This document shows, piece after piece, positions 38,845-47,080 of a DNA stretch of 47,228 nucleotides. The position numbers were made by a program, and so were the translations under genes. The notes under the pieces are model-generated. The model did no database searches, was not told the origin of the DNA, and saw nothing but the letters and a program-made list of their open reading frames with translations. Source of the DNA: a virus; the IMG/VR virus record IMGVR_UViG_3300042298_000886, positions 1 to 47,228 of that record. One strand, written 5' to 3'. Numbering within the stretch: the stretch's first letter is position 1; each line of letters begins with the position of its first letter.

Positions 38845-41589
38845 CTATTTCTTCTCAGAAGATTTTTTATCAAATCTATTTTTATTTTCTCTAGCTACTT
38901 GTAGTTGTTTATCTGCTATTTCTCTCTGAGTTTGTAACTTCTGTCTTTCAAGATCCATCTTCTGAGATTGTCTCATGTTTTCATTAGTTTGTTTCTCTCT
39001 TTGAAGATCTGTTTGTTGTTGATACTGCTCTGTTTGTCTAATATCTTTCATGGCATCCATATAGTCAGATTCCATGTTTTTATTTACATCAGTCATAGCA
39101 CCCATACCGGCAGCTCTAATTTCAGCAACTAGAATATCTCTTTGTCTATCTTTCTCTTTCTCAGCAGCAACAGAATCAATTTTCATTTTCTCAATTTGTT
39201 GTTGAGACTGAATTTGTTGTTGCTGCATTTCTTGCTGCTGTTGCATTTCTTGTTGTTTCTGAGCTTGTTGTTTTTCTTCAGAATCTTTAAGTGCTGTACT
39301 AAGTTCAGCTACAGATTCAGATTGAACAACTTTACCTAGATCATAGATAGATGCACCAGTAGTATTATTTTGCATAGCCATTTGCTTTAACTGTTCAAGA
39401 ACAGCTCTATGGTTTGCAGTGGTACTACAGAATATGTTAAGGTCTCTCATTAGGAGATCTGTACCATTAATCTCAAAATTTACTTTTTCATCTGCTCCAC
39501 TAATATAACTTAGTCTTGCAGATGGTTTAGTTGAGTTATAGTATTGTGCTAGGTCTGTACGCATTTGATGTACTCTAGGCATTAGATAATCACAGTGTTG
39601 GATAAAGAATATCTCTGTCTGTGCATAAGAAGCCGCAGCTGCTTGTTCTACACCTGTAGCAGTCATCTGAGATAACTGTTGTCCCATTCTCTGTGGATTG
39701 ACACCAATTACTTCATATGCTTGTTGCTTAAAGTGATTAGCCAATTGAATTCTTGACATTAATCTTTCTGTCTGAGCTAGATCTAATTTTTGGAAATGGT
39801 TAAAGTTTAATGCATTCTCTGTATTTGTAATAGATGTATCAAGAGGAAGAATTTGGAAGTTCTTCATTGCTACATATGCATTAGCATAATTACCCTTACC
39901 CCAGTCTTCACCAAGTGAGTGCTTGGGTAAACTATTTTGGTCAAGCATAATTACTGTACCAAGTTCATCTACTAAGATATCTGCAATCTGATTATTTACA
40001 ATGTTGTATCCAATCTGGTATGGTTTCATTAAATCAATAAGTGCAGTAGACTTAGTATTTCTATCTGAGAATACGGAGCCTTCTACTGGCAACTTACAAC
40101 CATACAAACTATTGTCTCCCTTAAATTGAAACTTAAGTGGAGCAATATGGTTATTCTGTATACCAATATAAATTGGAGAAAACCCACCAGGGTTATTCAT
40201 ACCCCAGAAAGAAGGTAAGTTAGGACCAATCTTAATACCACCCCAAACTTCATTTACCCAGATCCAGTCAATATGCTCTCCAAAGATTACGTTATCTCTT
40301 GTCTTGTTCTTAAAGAGTCTTGTATCATATACAGGTTTATCTGTTACCTTATAGTCTTCTGTAATAATTTCAGTAAGTACTTCTCCGGTATCAGTTACTT
40401 TAGTTAGATGACCTACTTTTCTTTGAGACTTCCAGTAACCGGTAGTTACTCTAAGTAAGAATGCTGTACCCTGATCAAAGTAGTCTTCTCCTTGTGATAA
40501 GATTTGATTTATAATATCTCCACCATTGTATACAGAACCTGCTACAGCAGAAGTATATTGTCTATATGCAAGTGATGGCATATTAGTATTCCAGTCATGA
40601 GTTTTAGTAGCATCATAGAATGAACCATCATTCTGTAGTCCACCAATATTATAACCTGCAGATCTGATAGGATAAATTGCTTCAAGAGCCTCAAGTTGCT
40701 CTTCTGTCATGATATAACCAAACTTATCAATAACATCAGATACAGTAAGCATGTCAATTTTACCTACCCAGTTACCTTGAGAAATATATCTTGCATCTGG
40801 AGATTTATGGTAGAATGTAACTGCAGGATTCCAGAGCTCTACTTCATAATCATCTTCCATCATATGAAAATGCCAAAACTCTCTATCTGTAATAAGCATG
40901 TCACGGAAACCTCTTTCTTCAAGTTCTTCCATTCTAAATCTCTCAACATCTACTTTATGTTGATGAGTTGCCCATTCTTCCACCATTGATCTATAACTCT
41001 TTTTAAAGAATTGTTCAATTTCGGGAAGTGTTTTGAGTTTGTCTGGAGAAAGTTCTTCTTGTGCTTCTGCAGATTCTGGATCTAGACCTTGTTCAATGAG
41101 AGAAGTAACAATCTTCATCTGAGCATCAGCCATAAGAGTCTCTTCTACCATTGCTCTTTTTTGCTCAAGCATTTCATTATATGAATGCTCATCAATAGCT
41201 CTGTATGTAAGTTTAGTAGATCTCTTAGCAAATTCAGCTACAAGAACATTAACAACATTTGGAATAATAGGATAGAACTTTAGTTCTAGTACTGAGGGGT
41301 CATCTTTGGTAAGTAGTTCTACAACATCTTTGTACTCATTGTTCTCTTCTATAATATAGTCAGTTCTATCAATGATACCTTTTGCAAGTTTGTAGTTCTT
41401 CATTAACTTGCGGGCATTTCTACGGATTTGTTTTAGACCATTCCATTCTAACCAGTCTAAGTTCCAGGCAGCCCACTCATCATCCTTCTCTTTCTCAGGT
41501 ACGAACTGAAGTGGTTGCATAACACTACCAAGTCTGTTTTGCTCAACCTTAGCACCCTTTTTTAATTGTAAAGCATTATATACCTGCAT
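38845..41589 (-). CDS. Portal protein (crAss-like), 914 aa
   Basis: The gene directly follows TerL (5 bases apart) and encodes a large protein with a helical, charged N-terminal third (WNLDWLEWNGLKQIRRNARK), a mixed core (residues about 230-620, with YRAIDEHSYNEM and EFWHFHMMEDDYEVELWNPA), and a long C-terminal coiled-coil tail rich in Gln, Lys and Glu (about 780-914). These features and the order match crAss-like portals, which are larger than typical phage portals and carry a C-terminal extension. It forms the dodecameric DNA channel at one capsid vertex. The Gln/Lys-rich tail may bind the connector or packaged DNA. The AT-rich gap after it holds a candidate promoter. Confidence 0.88.
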   Translation of the reverse strand: MQVYNALQLKKGAKVEQNRLGSVMQPLQFVPEKEKDDEWAAWNLDWLEWNGLKQIRRNARKLMKNYKLAKGIIDRTDYIIEENNEYKDVVELLTKDDPSVLELKFYPIIPNVVNVLVAEFAKRSTKLTYRAIDEHSYNEMLEQKRAMVEETLMADAQMKIVTSLIEQGLDPESAEAQEELSPDKLKTLPEIEQFFKKSYRSMVEEWATHQHKVDVERFRMEELEERGFRDMLITDREFWHFHMMEDDYEVELWNPAVTFYHKSPDARYISQGNWVGKIDMLTVSDVIDKFGYIMTEEQLEALEAIYPIRSAGYNIGGLQNDGSFYDATKTHDWNTNMPSLAYRQYTSAVAGSVYNGGDIINQILSQGEDYFDQGTAFLLRVTTGYWKSQRKVGHLTKVTDTGEVLTEIITEDYKVTDKPVYDTRLFKNKTRDNVIFGEHIDWIWVNEVWGGIKIGPNLPSFWGMNNPGGFSPIYIGIQNNHIAPLKFQFKGDNSLYGCKLPVEGSVFSDRNTKSTALIDLMKPYQIGYNIVNNQIADILVDELGTVIMLDQNSLPKHSLGEDWGKGNYANAYVAMKNFQILPLDTSITNTENALNFNHFQKLDLAQTERLMSRIQLANHFKQQAYEVIGVNPQRMGQQLSQMTATGVEQAAAASYAQTEIFFIQHCDYLMPRVHQMRTDLAQYYNSTKPSARLSYISGADEKVNFEINGTDLLMRDLNIFCSTTANHRAVLEQLKQMAMQNNTTGASIYDLGKVVQSESVAELSTALKDSEEKQQAQKQQEMQQQQEMQQQQIQSQQQIEKMKIDSVAAEKEKDRQRDILVAEIRAAGMGAMTDVNKNMESDYMDAMKDIRQTEQYQQQTDLQREKQTNENMRQSQKMDLERQKLQTQREIADKQLQVARENKNRFDKKSSEKK

Positions 41590-41594
41590 ATCTA

Positions 41595-43802
41595 CTATTT
41601 AAAGTTTTTAAAAGCTGACCTATTAAAAACTTGCCCATTAATAACTTTAGACCCCTGTCCCATATGACGGAACGGGGTTCTATTTAATTTAAACAAATTA
41701 TTTGACTTTTGCAAGTTTTTAGAAGCATCATCCATGATAACTCTCTTAGAGTAACCTCTGTTAGCTTGCTGTATTCTCATGAAAGCAACTAAGGCTGCAA
41801 ATGAAACAAGTCTATCCACGTTGACACCATCTGCATATTCTTGCATTTCTTTAAGTAACATAGGATCTGGAATACGTTCTATTCCATATTTGGTTCTTAC
41901 AATAGTACCATCTGTTTTAGTTTCTACATCTAGTTCCTCTTTACAGTACTCAATGGTATAACTTAACAAGTGTGCTTTAAATAATGTACCTGTGTTTTTC
42001 CAACCATACTCCTGGAATACGTTAGCATTTGCACCCAGATCTTTCAAGAACATGATCTGACTCTTAGGTACAAGATATCTTTGTTTCTTTTTAGATATCA
42101 TGTATTGGATAAATAGTGAAATGTTGTTCTCAATTACTGTCCAAGCATTGTACCATTCAATAATTAACTCTAGTCTCTGATGAGTTTTGTTGATATCATC
42201 AAACCTACCACACCATGCAGCTACAATCTTATCTGGTTCTATGTATGTTTCAGTTTCTCCCATAGTAACTTTAGTTACTTCTACAGGAGCTTTCATAATA
42301 TAAATAGAACAGAGTGATTCTGATGTTGTTGTTTTACCTTCTGACACGGGGTCAATAGATGCATAGTATTGTCCAAAGGTTGGATCTTTAATAGGTCTTT
42401 CCCATACAACAAGTACTCCTGTTTTGTCTTCTAATTTCTTGGATACTGGAAACTCTTTAATAGGTTGCTTATCTGTAGATCTTACAGTAATTTTACCCAT
42501 GTCATCAGTAAAGATATCTAAGAACTCATAAGCATATTCTTTCTCCTCAATTCTTCTTTGCTGTGCAGCAACCAAGTGTGTAGGAAATAAAGATACTGAT
42601 CTATGTGCAAATGCTTCTCTAATATTTCTTGGGTGCTGAGATATCCTAAGCTGATAGTCTTCTGGATTAAGTTCTTTCTTCCACTGCTCAAACTGTCTAT
42701 CTAAAGCTTCTAGAGCTTCAGTTACAAGAGAGTTACCAAAGTCATCAATATAGGGAGGCATTGACCATTGCTCAGGAATAAACAATCCTGACAAACCAGT
42801 AGTACCTTTTTCATCAATAAGATCAGTTTCAACTGCATAAATATCTTTTGAAAGTGGATTCAAGATCATGTCTCTTAGTGGTTCACACTGGGACAAGTCA
42901 CCCACAGATCCTGCTGCAATGAACATACCTGTAGTAACCATACCTGATCTCATGGCTGGGCGCATATACTCATATGTCTGATCCATCTTTGGAGCAATAC
43001 CTGCCTCCTCATGGAAGAAGTATTTTACCGGACCCCCTACACCATTTGTTGGATCTTTCTCAAATGACATACCTTGTATAGTACCCTTGAGACCAACTTC
43101 TGTTTTTCTATCTCCTTTTCTAACTTCAATCTTCTGTTGCCACATCATTACCTTGTCTGGAGACATAGGTCTATACCATGCTGTATGCTCATTTAAAAAT
43201 GCTGCATACTCCTGTAAGAATTTCCAGGAACCTTTCTCATTTATATAATCCTTAAGTGATGCACCAATCTTAAGAGTAACCCCGGGCTCAAACCATTGCT
43301 GATTTATAAGTTTACCCATGTGGTAGTATGAAGATGCAATCTGACGTTTCTTTAGAATACCTACATGTTTATAGTTTAACTCTGCTAGTAGTTCATAAAG
43401 AGCCATGTGATACTGAGCATCTCGAATCTTAGCAAATCCAAACTTCTGTAGTTCTTTATCAAAGATTGGTAAAAAATTTAACCACATGTAGTACTCTCTT
43501 GCAAGAAACCATGTGTTAGTACTATCTTTTACAATAATACCTTTTCTACATTTTTGCTTTTGGTCATCCCAATAGTTTACAAAGTCCTTAGACTTAAAGG
43601 GGGCTGTGCAATATACTCCATCACTTCTAAACTTGTTTGACTCTGATATAAATATCTGATTAGTAGTGTCGTTGAAGCCGTACTTACCAGGTTCCTTGAA
43701 AACTCCAAATATGAAGTTGTTGAAGTCCTCTCTGGAGTCAAAGTTTGTGGTTGTCCATTGTCCGTTATCATAGGTTGGTATGTCTTGATAGATTTCACTC
43801 AT
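41595..43802 (-). CDS. terL: Terminase large subunit, 735 aa
   Basis: The ATPase domain shows a variant Walker A (KKRQIASS, 151-158) and a Walker B with catalytic acids (VKYFFHEEAGI, 259-269). The nuclease domain begins at about 465; D484 in YYASIDPVSEG and E558 in WTVIENN are probable metal ligands. A 735-residue length and the KKRQ-type Walker A fit crAss-like terminases as I recall them. It packages DNA into the prohead through the portal. The gene starts 2 bases after the small-terminase candidate and ends 5 bases before the portal gene. Sure about function; lineage by resemblance. Confidence 0.92.
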   Translation of the reverse strand: MSEIYQDIPTYDNGQWTTTNFDSREDFNNFIFGVFKEPGKYGFNDTTNQIFISESNKFRSDGVYCTAPFKSKDFVNYWDDQKQKCRKGIIVKDSTNTWFLAREYYMWLNFLPIFDKELQKFGFAKIRDAQYHMALYELLAELNYKHVGILKKRQIASSYYHMGKLINQQWFEPGVTLKIGASLKDYINEKGSWKFLQEYAAFLNEHTAWYRPMSPDKVMMWQQKIEVRKGDRKTEVGLKGTIQGMSFEKDPTNGVGGPVKYFFHEEAGIAPKMDQTYEYMRPAMRSGMVTTGMFIAAGSVGDLSQCEPLRDMILNPLSKDIYAVETDLIDEKGTTGLSGLFIPEQWSMPPYIDDFGNSLVTEALEALDRQFEQWKKELNPEDYQLRISQHPRNIREAFAHRSVSLFPTHLVAAQQRRIEEKEYAYEFLDIFTDDMGKITVRSTDKQPIKEFPVSKKLEDKTGVLVVWERPIKDPTFGQYYASIDPVSEGKTTTSESLCSIYIMKAPVEVTKVTMGETETYIEPDKIVAAWCGRFDDINKTHQRLELIIEWYNAWTVIENNISLFIQYMISKKKQRYLVPKSQIMFLKDLGANANVFQEYGWKNTGTLFKAHLLSYTIEYCKEELDVETKTDGTIVRTKYGIERIPDPMLLKEMQEYADGVNVDRLVSFAALVAFMRIQQANRGYSKRVIMDDASKNLQKSNNLFKLNRTPFRHMGQGSKVINGQVFNRSAFKNFK

Positions 43803-43804
43803 AG

Positions 43805-44320
43805 TTACTGGTCATATGCCATTCCGATTCCACCTCTTACTTTACTAGATTGCTCATCTTGAAGATCTTTATATACTCCTTTAAATGATGCTCTAATCTG
43901 GTCAAAGTTTTTTGCTGCTGCTACAAGAGAGTTAATATTACCATCTCTACCTGCAGTAATCTGCGTAGTCTCCATATATCTAGCTAATCTATCTAACATA
44001 GATGCCATACCTTTGTATGCTCTAGATGTAGGAGTCTCATACATTCTCTGGCAGAATAAGAGAGCTGTATGTATATCATCATCCTCTGTAGAGAATTCTG
44101 CTTCTATCTCTTTTAATATAATATGTTCTTTATCTACTTCTGGAGTATGAAAAAAAGGATTCATATCCGGGTTAGGACATGTCATATAGAAGAGATATAG
44201 ATATACTTTAAGATAATCATCTGGATAGTTATCCATGACATCTTTAAGTGCTTTAAGTGTATAACAATGTTCTGTAGGAATTACTTTACCATTCTGAACA
44301 TCAAATAGTCTTACAATCAT
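43805..44320 (-). CDS. Conserved crAss-like protein before TerL, small terminase candidate, 171 aa
   Basis: The sequence MIVRLFDVQNGKVIPTEHCY and LKVYLYLFYMTCPNPDMNPF, followed by SRAYKGMASMLDRLARYME and RDGNINSLVAAAKNFDQIRA, is strongly conserved before the large terminase in crAss-like phages as I recall them. It is mainly helical. The start overlaps the nuclease gene by four bases (ATGA). Position and helical nature make it a reasonable small terminase candidate, but there is no visible DNA-binding motif and no specific evidence; another packaging accessory role is possible. Confidence 0.72.
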   Translation of the reverse strand: MIVRLFDVQNGKVIPTEHCYTLKALKDVMDNYPDDYLKVYLYLFYMTCPNPDMNPFFHTPEVDKEHIILKEIEAEFSTEDDDIHTALLFCQRMYETPTSRAYKGMASMLDRLARYMETTQITAGRDGNINSLVAAAKNFDQIRASFKGVYKDLQDEQSSKVRGGIGMAYDQ

Positions 44321-45153
44321 TTCTTTTTAATTAAGTGTGGGAACTCTTTCATAAAGTTAATTATTGAAATGACTTCATCATATAAATAAGGTACCGGCAT
44401 CTGAATAACTTCTTTAACAATAGGTTCACCATTTACATCTAGTTTAGATATTGGATAACCATATTTGTCTTCACCATCTACTTCAAATGTAATATGATGT
44501 ATAAATATCTTTCCAGCCTGTAATTTAGGGTTATGCTTTAATATAATATACATATAAACACTGAGTTGTAATGCATAGTGATTAAAGTTGCAATCATCTA
44601 AATGCTGTACTGGATCAAGCATTTTTTCTGACATGCCCTCCCAGTTCTTAAAAGATTCTGTTTTAATCTCCTTATTAGTTTTGTAGTCAATAATATTAAC
44701 TCTACCATTGACTACTTCAACTAAATCTGATTGGCCACATAAACCTGCTGACTTAAGATAGACCATATGTTCAGGATATATACCTGGATCTAGTTTTTGT
44801 AGAGGTGCTATTTTTAAACCATTCTCTCCTTCATAAGGTTTAAATACTGGAACTGTTACCCCTTCTCTTTCTATAGAAGCCAATGAACATAAGTCAGATT
44901 CTCTTTGGTTATGATAGAATGTACCAAGTGTTGTAGCTCTAGTAGCTTCATTATCCCATATCTGTACAATGAGTTTGGGTTCTACACCATACCATTTTGA
45001 TCTCTTGCTCTTAGTTACTCTCTCTGCTACTTTTTTTGCATCAAAAGGTTTCTTTAAACAAGATATCAATGTTGTTACACTAGTCCATTTGATCTGATCA
45101 TTTGGATCTACACTAACATAACTGTGGTCATCTGCATTAAATACTATGCTCAT
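44317..45153 (-). CDS. PD-(D/E)XK family nuclease, 278 aa
   Basis: Residues show the order of a RecB/Cas4-like nuclease: H81 (GTFYH), E128 (YPEH), D143 (GQSDLVE), D156 and K158 (VNIIDYKTNK), and Q196 (HYALQLSVYMYIIL). These match a nuclease family common in crAss-like phages. It probably acts on DNA ends during replication, recombination or packaging. The start overlaps the stop of the zinc-cluster gene by four bases (ATGA), so the two are coupled. Domain call is well supported by the motif order; substrate is unknown. Confidence 0.82.
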   Translation of the reverse strand: MSIVFNADDHSYVSVDPNDQIKWTSVTTLISCLKKPFDAKKVAERVTKSKRSKWYGVEPKLIVQIWDNEATRATTLGTFYHNQRESDLCSLASIEREGVTVPVFKPYEGENGLKIAPLQKLDPGIYPEHMVYLKSAGLCGQSDLVEVVNGRVNIIDYKTNKEIKTESFKNWEGMSEKMLDPVQHLDDCNFNHYALQLSVYMYIILKHNPKLQAGKIFIHHITFEVDGEDKYGYPISKLDVNGEPIVKEVIQMPVPYLYDEVISIINFMKEFPHLIKKK

Positions 45154-45443
45154 AATTGTTCTAGTTTATCTTCTTCCTCTTCTGTAGCAATTGCTTGCCA
45201 TTTACCAAGAGGACATTCTGAAGAAAGAGATCTTGTCTTAAAAGTTAATGAGCATCCACATTCATTACAACATGGTGCTGTACCCTTTACTGCACATTTC
45301 TTTCCCTTACTTGGGCATTCATCACAGACATCATATCTCATGCGGGCAACATCTTCTACAAACTCATCTCTAATAACTGAGTTCTTAATGCCTTCAATGA
45401 TCTTAGTCTTGTTCTCCCAAATTGCTCTGAGTGCTGCTTTCAT
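45150..45443 (-). CDS. Zinc-cluster protein, 97 aa
   Basis: The ATG at 45441-45443 starts MKAALRAIWENKTKIIEGIK, the start I recall for relatives. Eight cysteines lie at 40, 43, 50, 58, 59, 62, 64 and 77; the core CNECGCSLTFKTRSLSSECP resembles small zinc-binding proteins of crAss-like and T4-like phages. It overlaps the preceding gene by 41 bases, more than the 1-4 bases usual here. The role is unknown; zinc binding and contact with nucleic acid or protein are plausible. Confidence 0.75.
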   Translation of the reverse strand: MKAALRAIWENKTKIIEGIKNSVIRDEFVEDVARMRYDVCDECPSKGKKCAVKGTAPCCNECGCSLTFKTRSLSSECPLGKWQAIATEEEEDKLEQL

Positions 45444-45801
45444 TATTTTTGTTTTTAGTAAATTCTTCTTTTCTCTTTTTTTCCTGTTCAATCTTTACAG
45501 ACACATCATTTAATAACTGAAGCTTTTCTTGCATAGCTTTTTTATTATGGTATGCTCTAAAGGTTGATACGTCATGAGTAGGAAGCATTTTAGTTAACTT
45601 TGATATGTAAACTTCTGCTAGTTTTTGTTTTATAACAAACTGGCCTAAACCTTCTACATTTATTCTTGGATGCTTAAGACTACTTAACTGACTTCTAAGA
45701 TCTTTATAATAAAACTCTACCATATCACCGACAAGGCTTTCTAAAACATTTAGTTCTTCTGCAACTTCCTTGTATAGAGTACTAGATTTTTTAGGATTCA
45801 T
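45403..45801 (-). CDS. HU/IHF-like DNA-binding protein, 132 aa
   Basis: The segment VEFYYKDLRSQLSSLKHPRI followed by NVEGLGQFVIKQK resembles the helix-turn and first beta strand of HU/IHF proteins, with the PRINVEGLGQF part matching the usual conserved F at the end. A helical, Lys/Glu-rich tail of about 35 residues follows and extends beyond the usual HU length. Similar proteins are annotated as IHF-like in crAss-like phages. It probably bends or packs DNA. Its stop overlaps the next gene by 41 bases. Confidence 0.65.
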   Translation of the reverse strand: MNPKKSSTLYKEVAEELNVLESLVGDMVEFYYKDLRSQLSSLKHPRINVEGLGQFVIKQKLAEVYISKLTKMLPTHDVSTFRAYHNKKAMQEKLQLLNDVSVKIEQEKKRKEEFTKNKNNESSTQSNLGEQD

Positions 45802-46182
45802 CTATTCAGCTTCTTGAGAATCAGTACCTAAGAACTTAAAATCTAATAAAACTGTACCCTCTGTTTGCACCATCATATTTGGATTTAATATTATAGACTT
45901 TTTATTATCATCACTTCTTATAACAAGCCCTATCTTCTCTGCTTTATTTATAGAATTCCTTACAGTCTGTGGGGATTTAAAGATCCAACCTTCTTCTGAA
46001 GAAGCATCATAACAGAAGTCTGTTAGTTCAACTGGTTGATTAAAGCTTAATAGTGTTAAACAGTTCAAGTCAGATTCACTTAGAGAAAGTTTATTAATGT
46101 AACAATGCGTTAGGATCTGATACTTGACCAGATCCCATTTAGGCATTTTTACTCTTTTCTGTACTTGATTAACTATAGCCAT
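45802..46182 (-). CDS. Winged-helix DNA-binding protein, 126 aa
   Basis: The protein starts MAIVNQVQKRVKMPKWDLVK and has a helix-turn-helix-type segment at about 66-90 (IFKSPQTVRNSINKAEKIGL VIR) followed by a short beta wing (KKSIILNPN). The pattern resembles a conserved crAss-like regulator. It probably controls phage transcription, perhaps late genes. It abuts the HU/IHF-like gene without a gap, so they share a transcript. Confidence 0.72.
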   Translation of the reverse strand: MAIVNQVQKRVKMPKWDLVKYQILTHCYINKLSLSESDLNCLTLLSFNQPVELTDFCYDASSEEGWIFKSPQTVRNSINKAEKIGLVIRSDDNKKSIILNPNMMVQTEGTVLLDFKFLGTDSQEAE

Positions 46183-46184
46183 GA

Positions 46185-46496
46185 CTATCCTTTTCTGAGC
46201 TTTCTTTTACTCTGCTCAGGCATAGAAGGTTCTTTATCAATATCATTATCAGAACCTCTTTCTTCTAACTCATCTTCTGGTTCTAATTCTTGTTCTTGTT
46301 GAGATTGAGCCATCATAGCATACTGCATTTGAATGTGCGTTCTCTTATATCTTACCTCATCAATCTTCATAAGAACTTCTTCATACTTGAGTTGTGCTTC
46401 TAAGTAGGGCAAGGAATCAGTATAGAATTGAAGCATTTGTTCTTTTTGAGCAGCCAACTCTTCAGCTGTAAACTCTCTTTCTTGTTGGTTTTCCAT
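46185..46496 (-). CDS. Small coiled-coil protein, 103 aa
   Basis: Residues 8-65 form a helix (EELAAQKEQMLQFYTDSLPY LEAQLKYEEVL) likely to coil; the C-terminal 40 residues are acidic then basic. LEAQLKYEEVLMKIDE and TTHIQMQYAMMA-like segments match a short conserved crAss-like protein as I recall it. A partner or adaptor for packaging or transcription is possible. It begins a transcript after the terminator at 46564-46588 and is preceded by a GTATATT-type box. Confidence 0.68.
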   Translation of the reverse strand: MENQQEREFTAEELAAQKEQMLQFYTDSLPYLEAQLKYEEVLMKIDEVRYKRTHIQMQYAMMAQSQQEQELEPEDELEERGSDNDIDKEPSMPEQSKRKLRKG

Positions 46497-46519
46497 AATA
46501 ATTAATTTTTGGTTTAGAA

Positions 46520-46535
46520 CAAATATACAAAATAA
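46520..46535 (-). promoter_or_regulatory. Candidate promoter box before the coiled-coil gene
   Basis: The minus strand reads TTATTTTGTATATTTG, about 25-40 bases upstream of the ATG at 46496 and just after a terminator. TATATTTG fits the Bacteroidota -7 consensus TAnnTTTG, but no clear TTTG is found at the usual distance upstream. The first 14 bases recur before the scaffold-like gene. Confidence 0.55.
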
Positions 46536-46563
46536 GTTTAAATGTATATTGTTTAAATAAAAA

Positions 46564-46588
46564 ATCCAGGCACAGAAAGTACCTGGAT
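46564..46588 (-). terminator. Terminator after the 101-aa gene
   Basis: A 7-bp stem (ATCCAGG / CCTGGAT) with an 11-base loop is followed on the minus strand by TTTTTTATTTAAAC. It lies about 20 bases after the stop at 46608. Confidence 0.82.
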
Positions 46589-46607
46589 CATAGTAGTTTA
46601 AGTAATG

Positions 46608-46913
46608 TTACTTTTTCTTAGCAGTTCTTTTTACAGTACCACCTTTTTTCATACCTAATTTTTCTTTAATAGCATCACGGTTTTTATAAACTAAAGCACC
46701 AGCAACTCCTGTTGCTAAAGCACCTACAGCTTTTTTAACTCCTTCAGGAATACTACGTTTTCCATATTTAGTTACTTTACCACAACCACTTTTGCGTCTT
46801 CTTCTTCTTTTACCGTCAGCACCTGTATATTCTTCCATACAAGAATCATCAGAAGCACCACCTGTTTGGTAACTCTTCATAGAACGGATCATTTGATTTT
46901 TACTATCTATCAT
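46608..46913 (-). CDS. Small basic Gly-Gly motif protein, 101 aa
   Basis: Motifs occur at SYQTGGAS (residues 14-21) and MKKGGTVKR (about 87-95). The centre is arginine-rich (KRRRRRKSGCGK), and a short Ala/Gly hydrophobic stretch follows (KAVGALATGVAGALVY, residues 60-76) that could touch a membrane. It lies between the lysis-like gene region and the regulatory block, away from the other small motif genes, so the motif is not a local artefact of that cluster. Function unknown. Confidence 0.65.
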   Translation of the reverse strand: MIDSKNQMIRSMKSYQTGGASDDSCMEEYTGADGKRRRRRKSGCGKVTKYGKRSIPEGVKKAVGALATGVAGALVYKNRDAIKEKLGMKKGGTVKRTAKKK

Positions 46914-46915
46914 GA

Positions 46916-47074
46916 TTATCTGTTTTTAATTGTAAAGTTTAAGATAGTAAGTAAGTAAAAGCTTCTAGAGATATCAATTTCAACAGAGAGTACATCAATA
47001 AAAGATACTCTTAACTTAATTGCAAACTTATCCCATTGCTTTGTATAACTATCCCAGCCGTTTCTAAACTTCAT
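46916..47074 (-). CDS. Small hypothetical protein, 52 aa
   Basis: The frame starts MKFRNGWDSYTKQWDKFAIK and ends LLTILNFTIKNR. It fills the gap between the peptidase and the 101-aa gene with 6 bases before and 2 bases after, the usual spacing in this genome. Aromatic residues near the N-terminus and a hydrophobic C-terminal half hint at a beta-strand-rich or membrane-near peptide. Nothing identifies it; position beside a peptidase raises a lysis accessory role, but without direct evidence. Confidence 0.6.
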   Translation of the reverse strand: MKFRNGWDSYTKQWDKFAIKLRVSFIDVLSVEIDISRSFYLLTILNFTIKNR

Positions 47075-47080
47075 AAGTTA

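Noticed and set aside
45444-45491. Longer start for the zinc-cluster gene
   Set aside because: It would deepen the overlap with the HU-like gene; the conserved start MKAALRAIWENK fits better.
45124-45513. Plus-strand frame of 129 codons
   Set aside because: It lies fully opposite the zinc-cluster and HU-like genes, which have conserved motifs.
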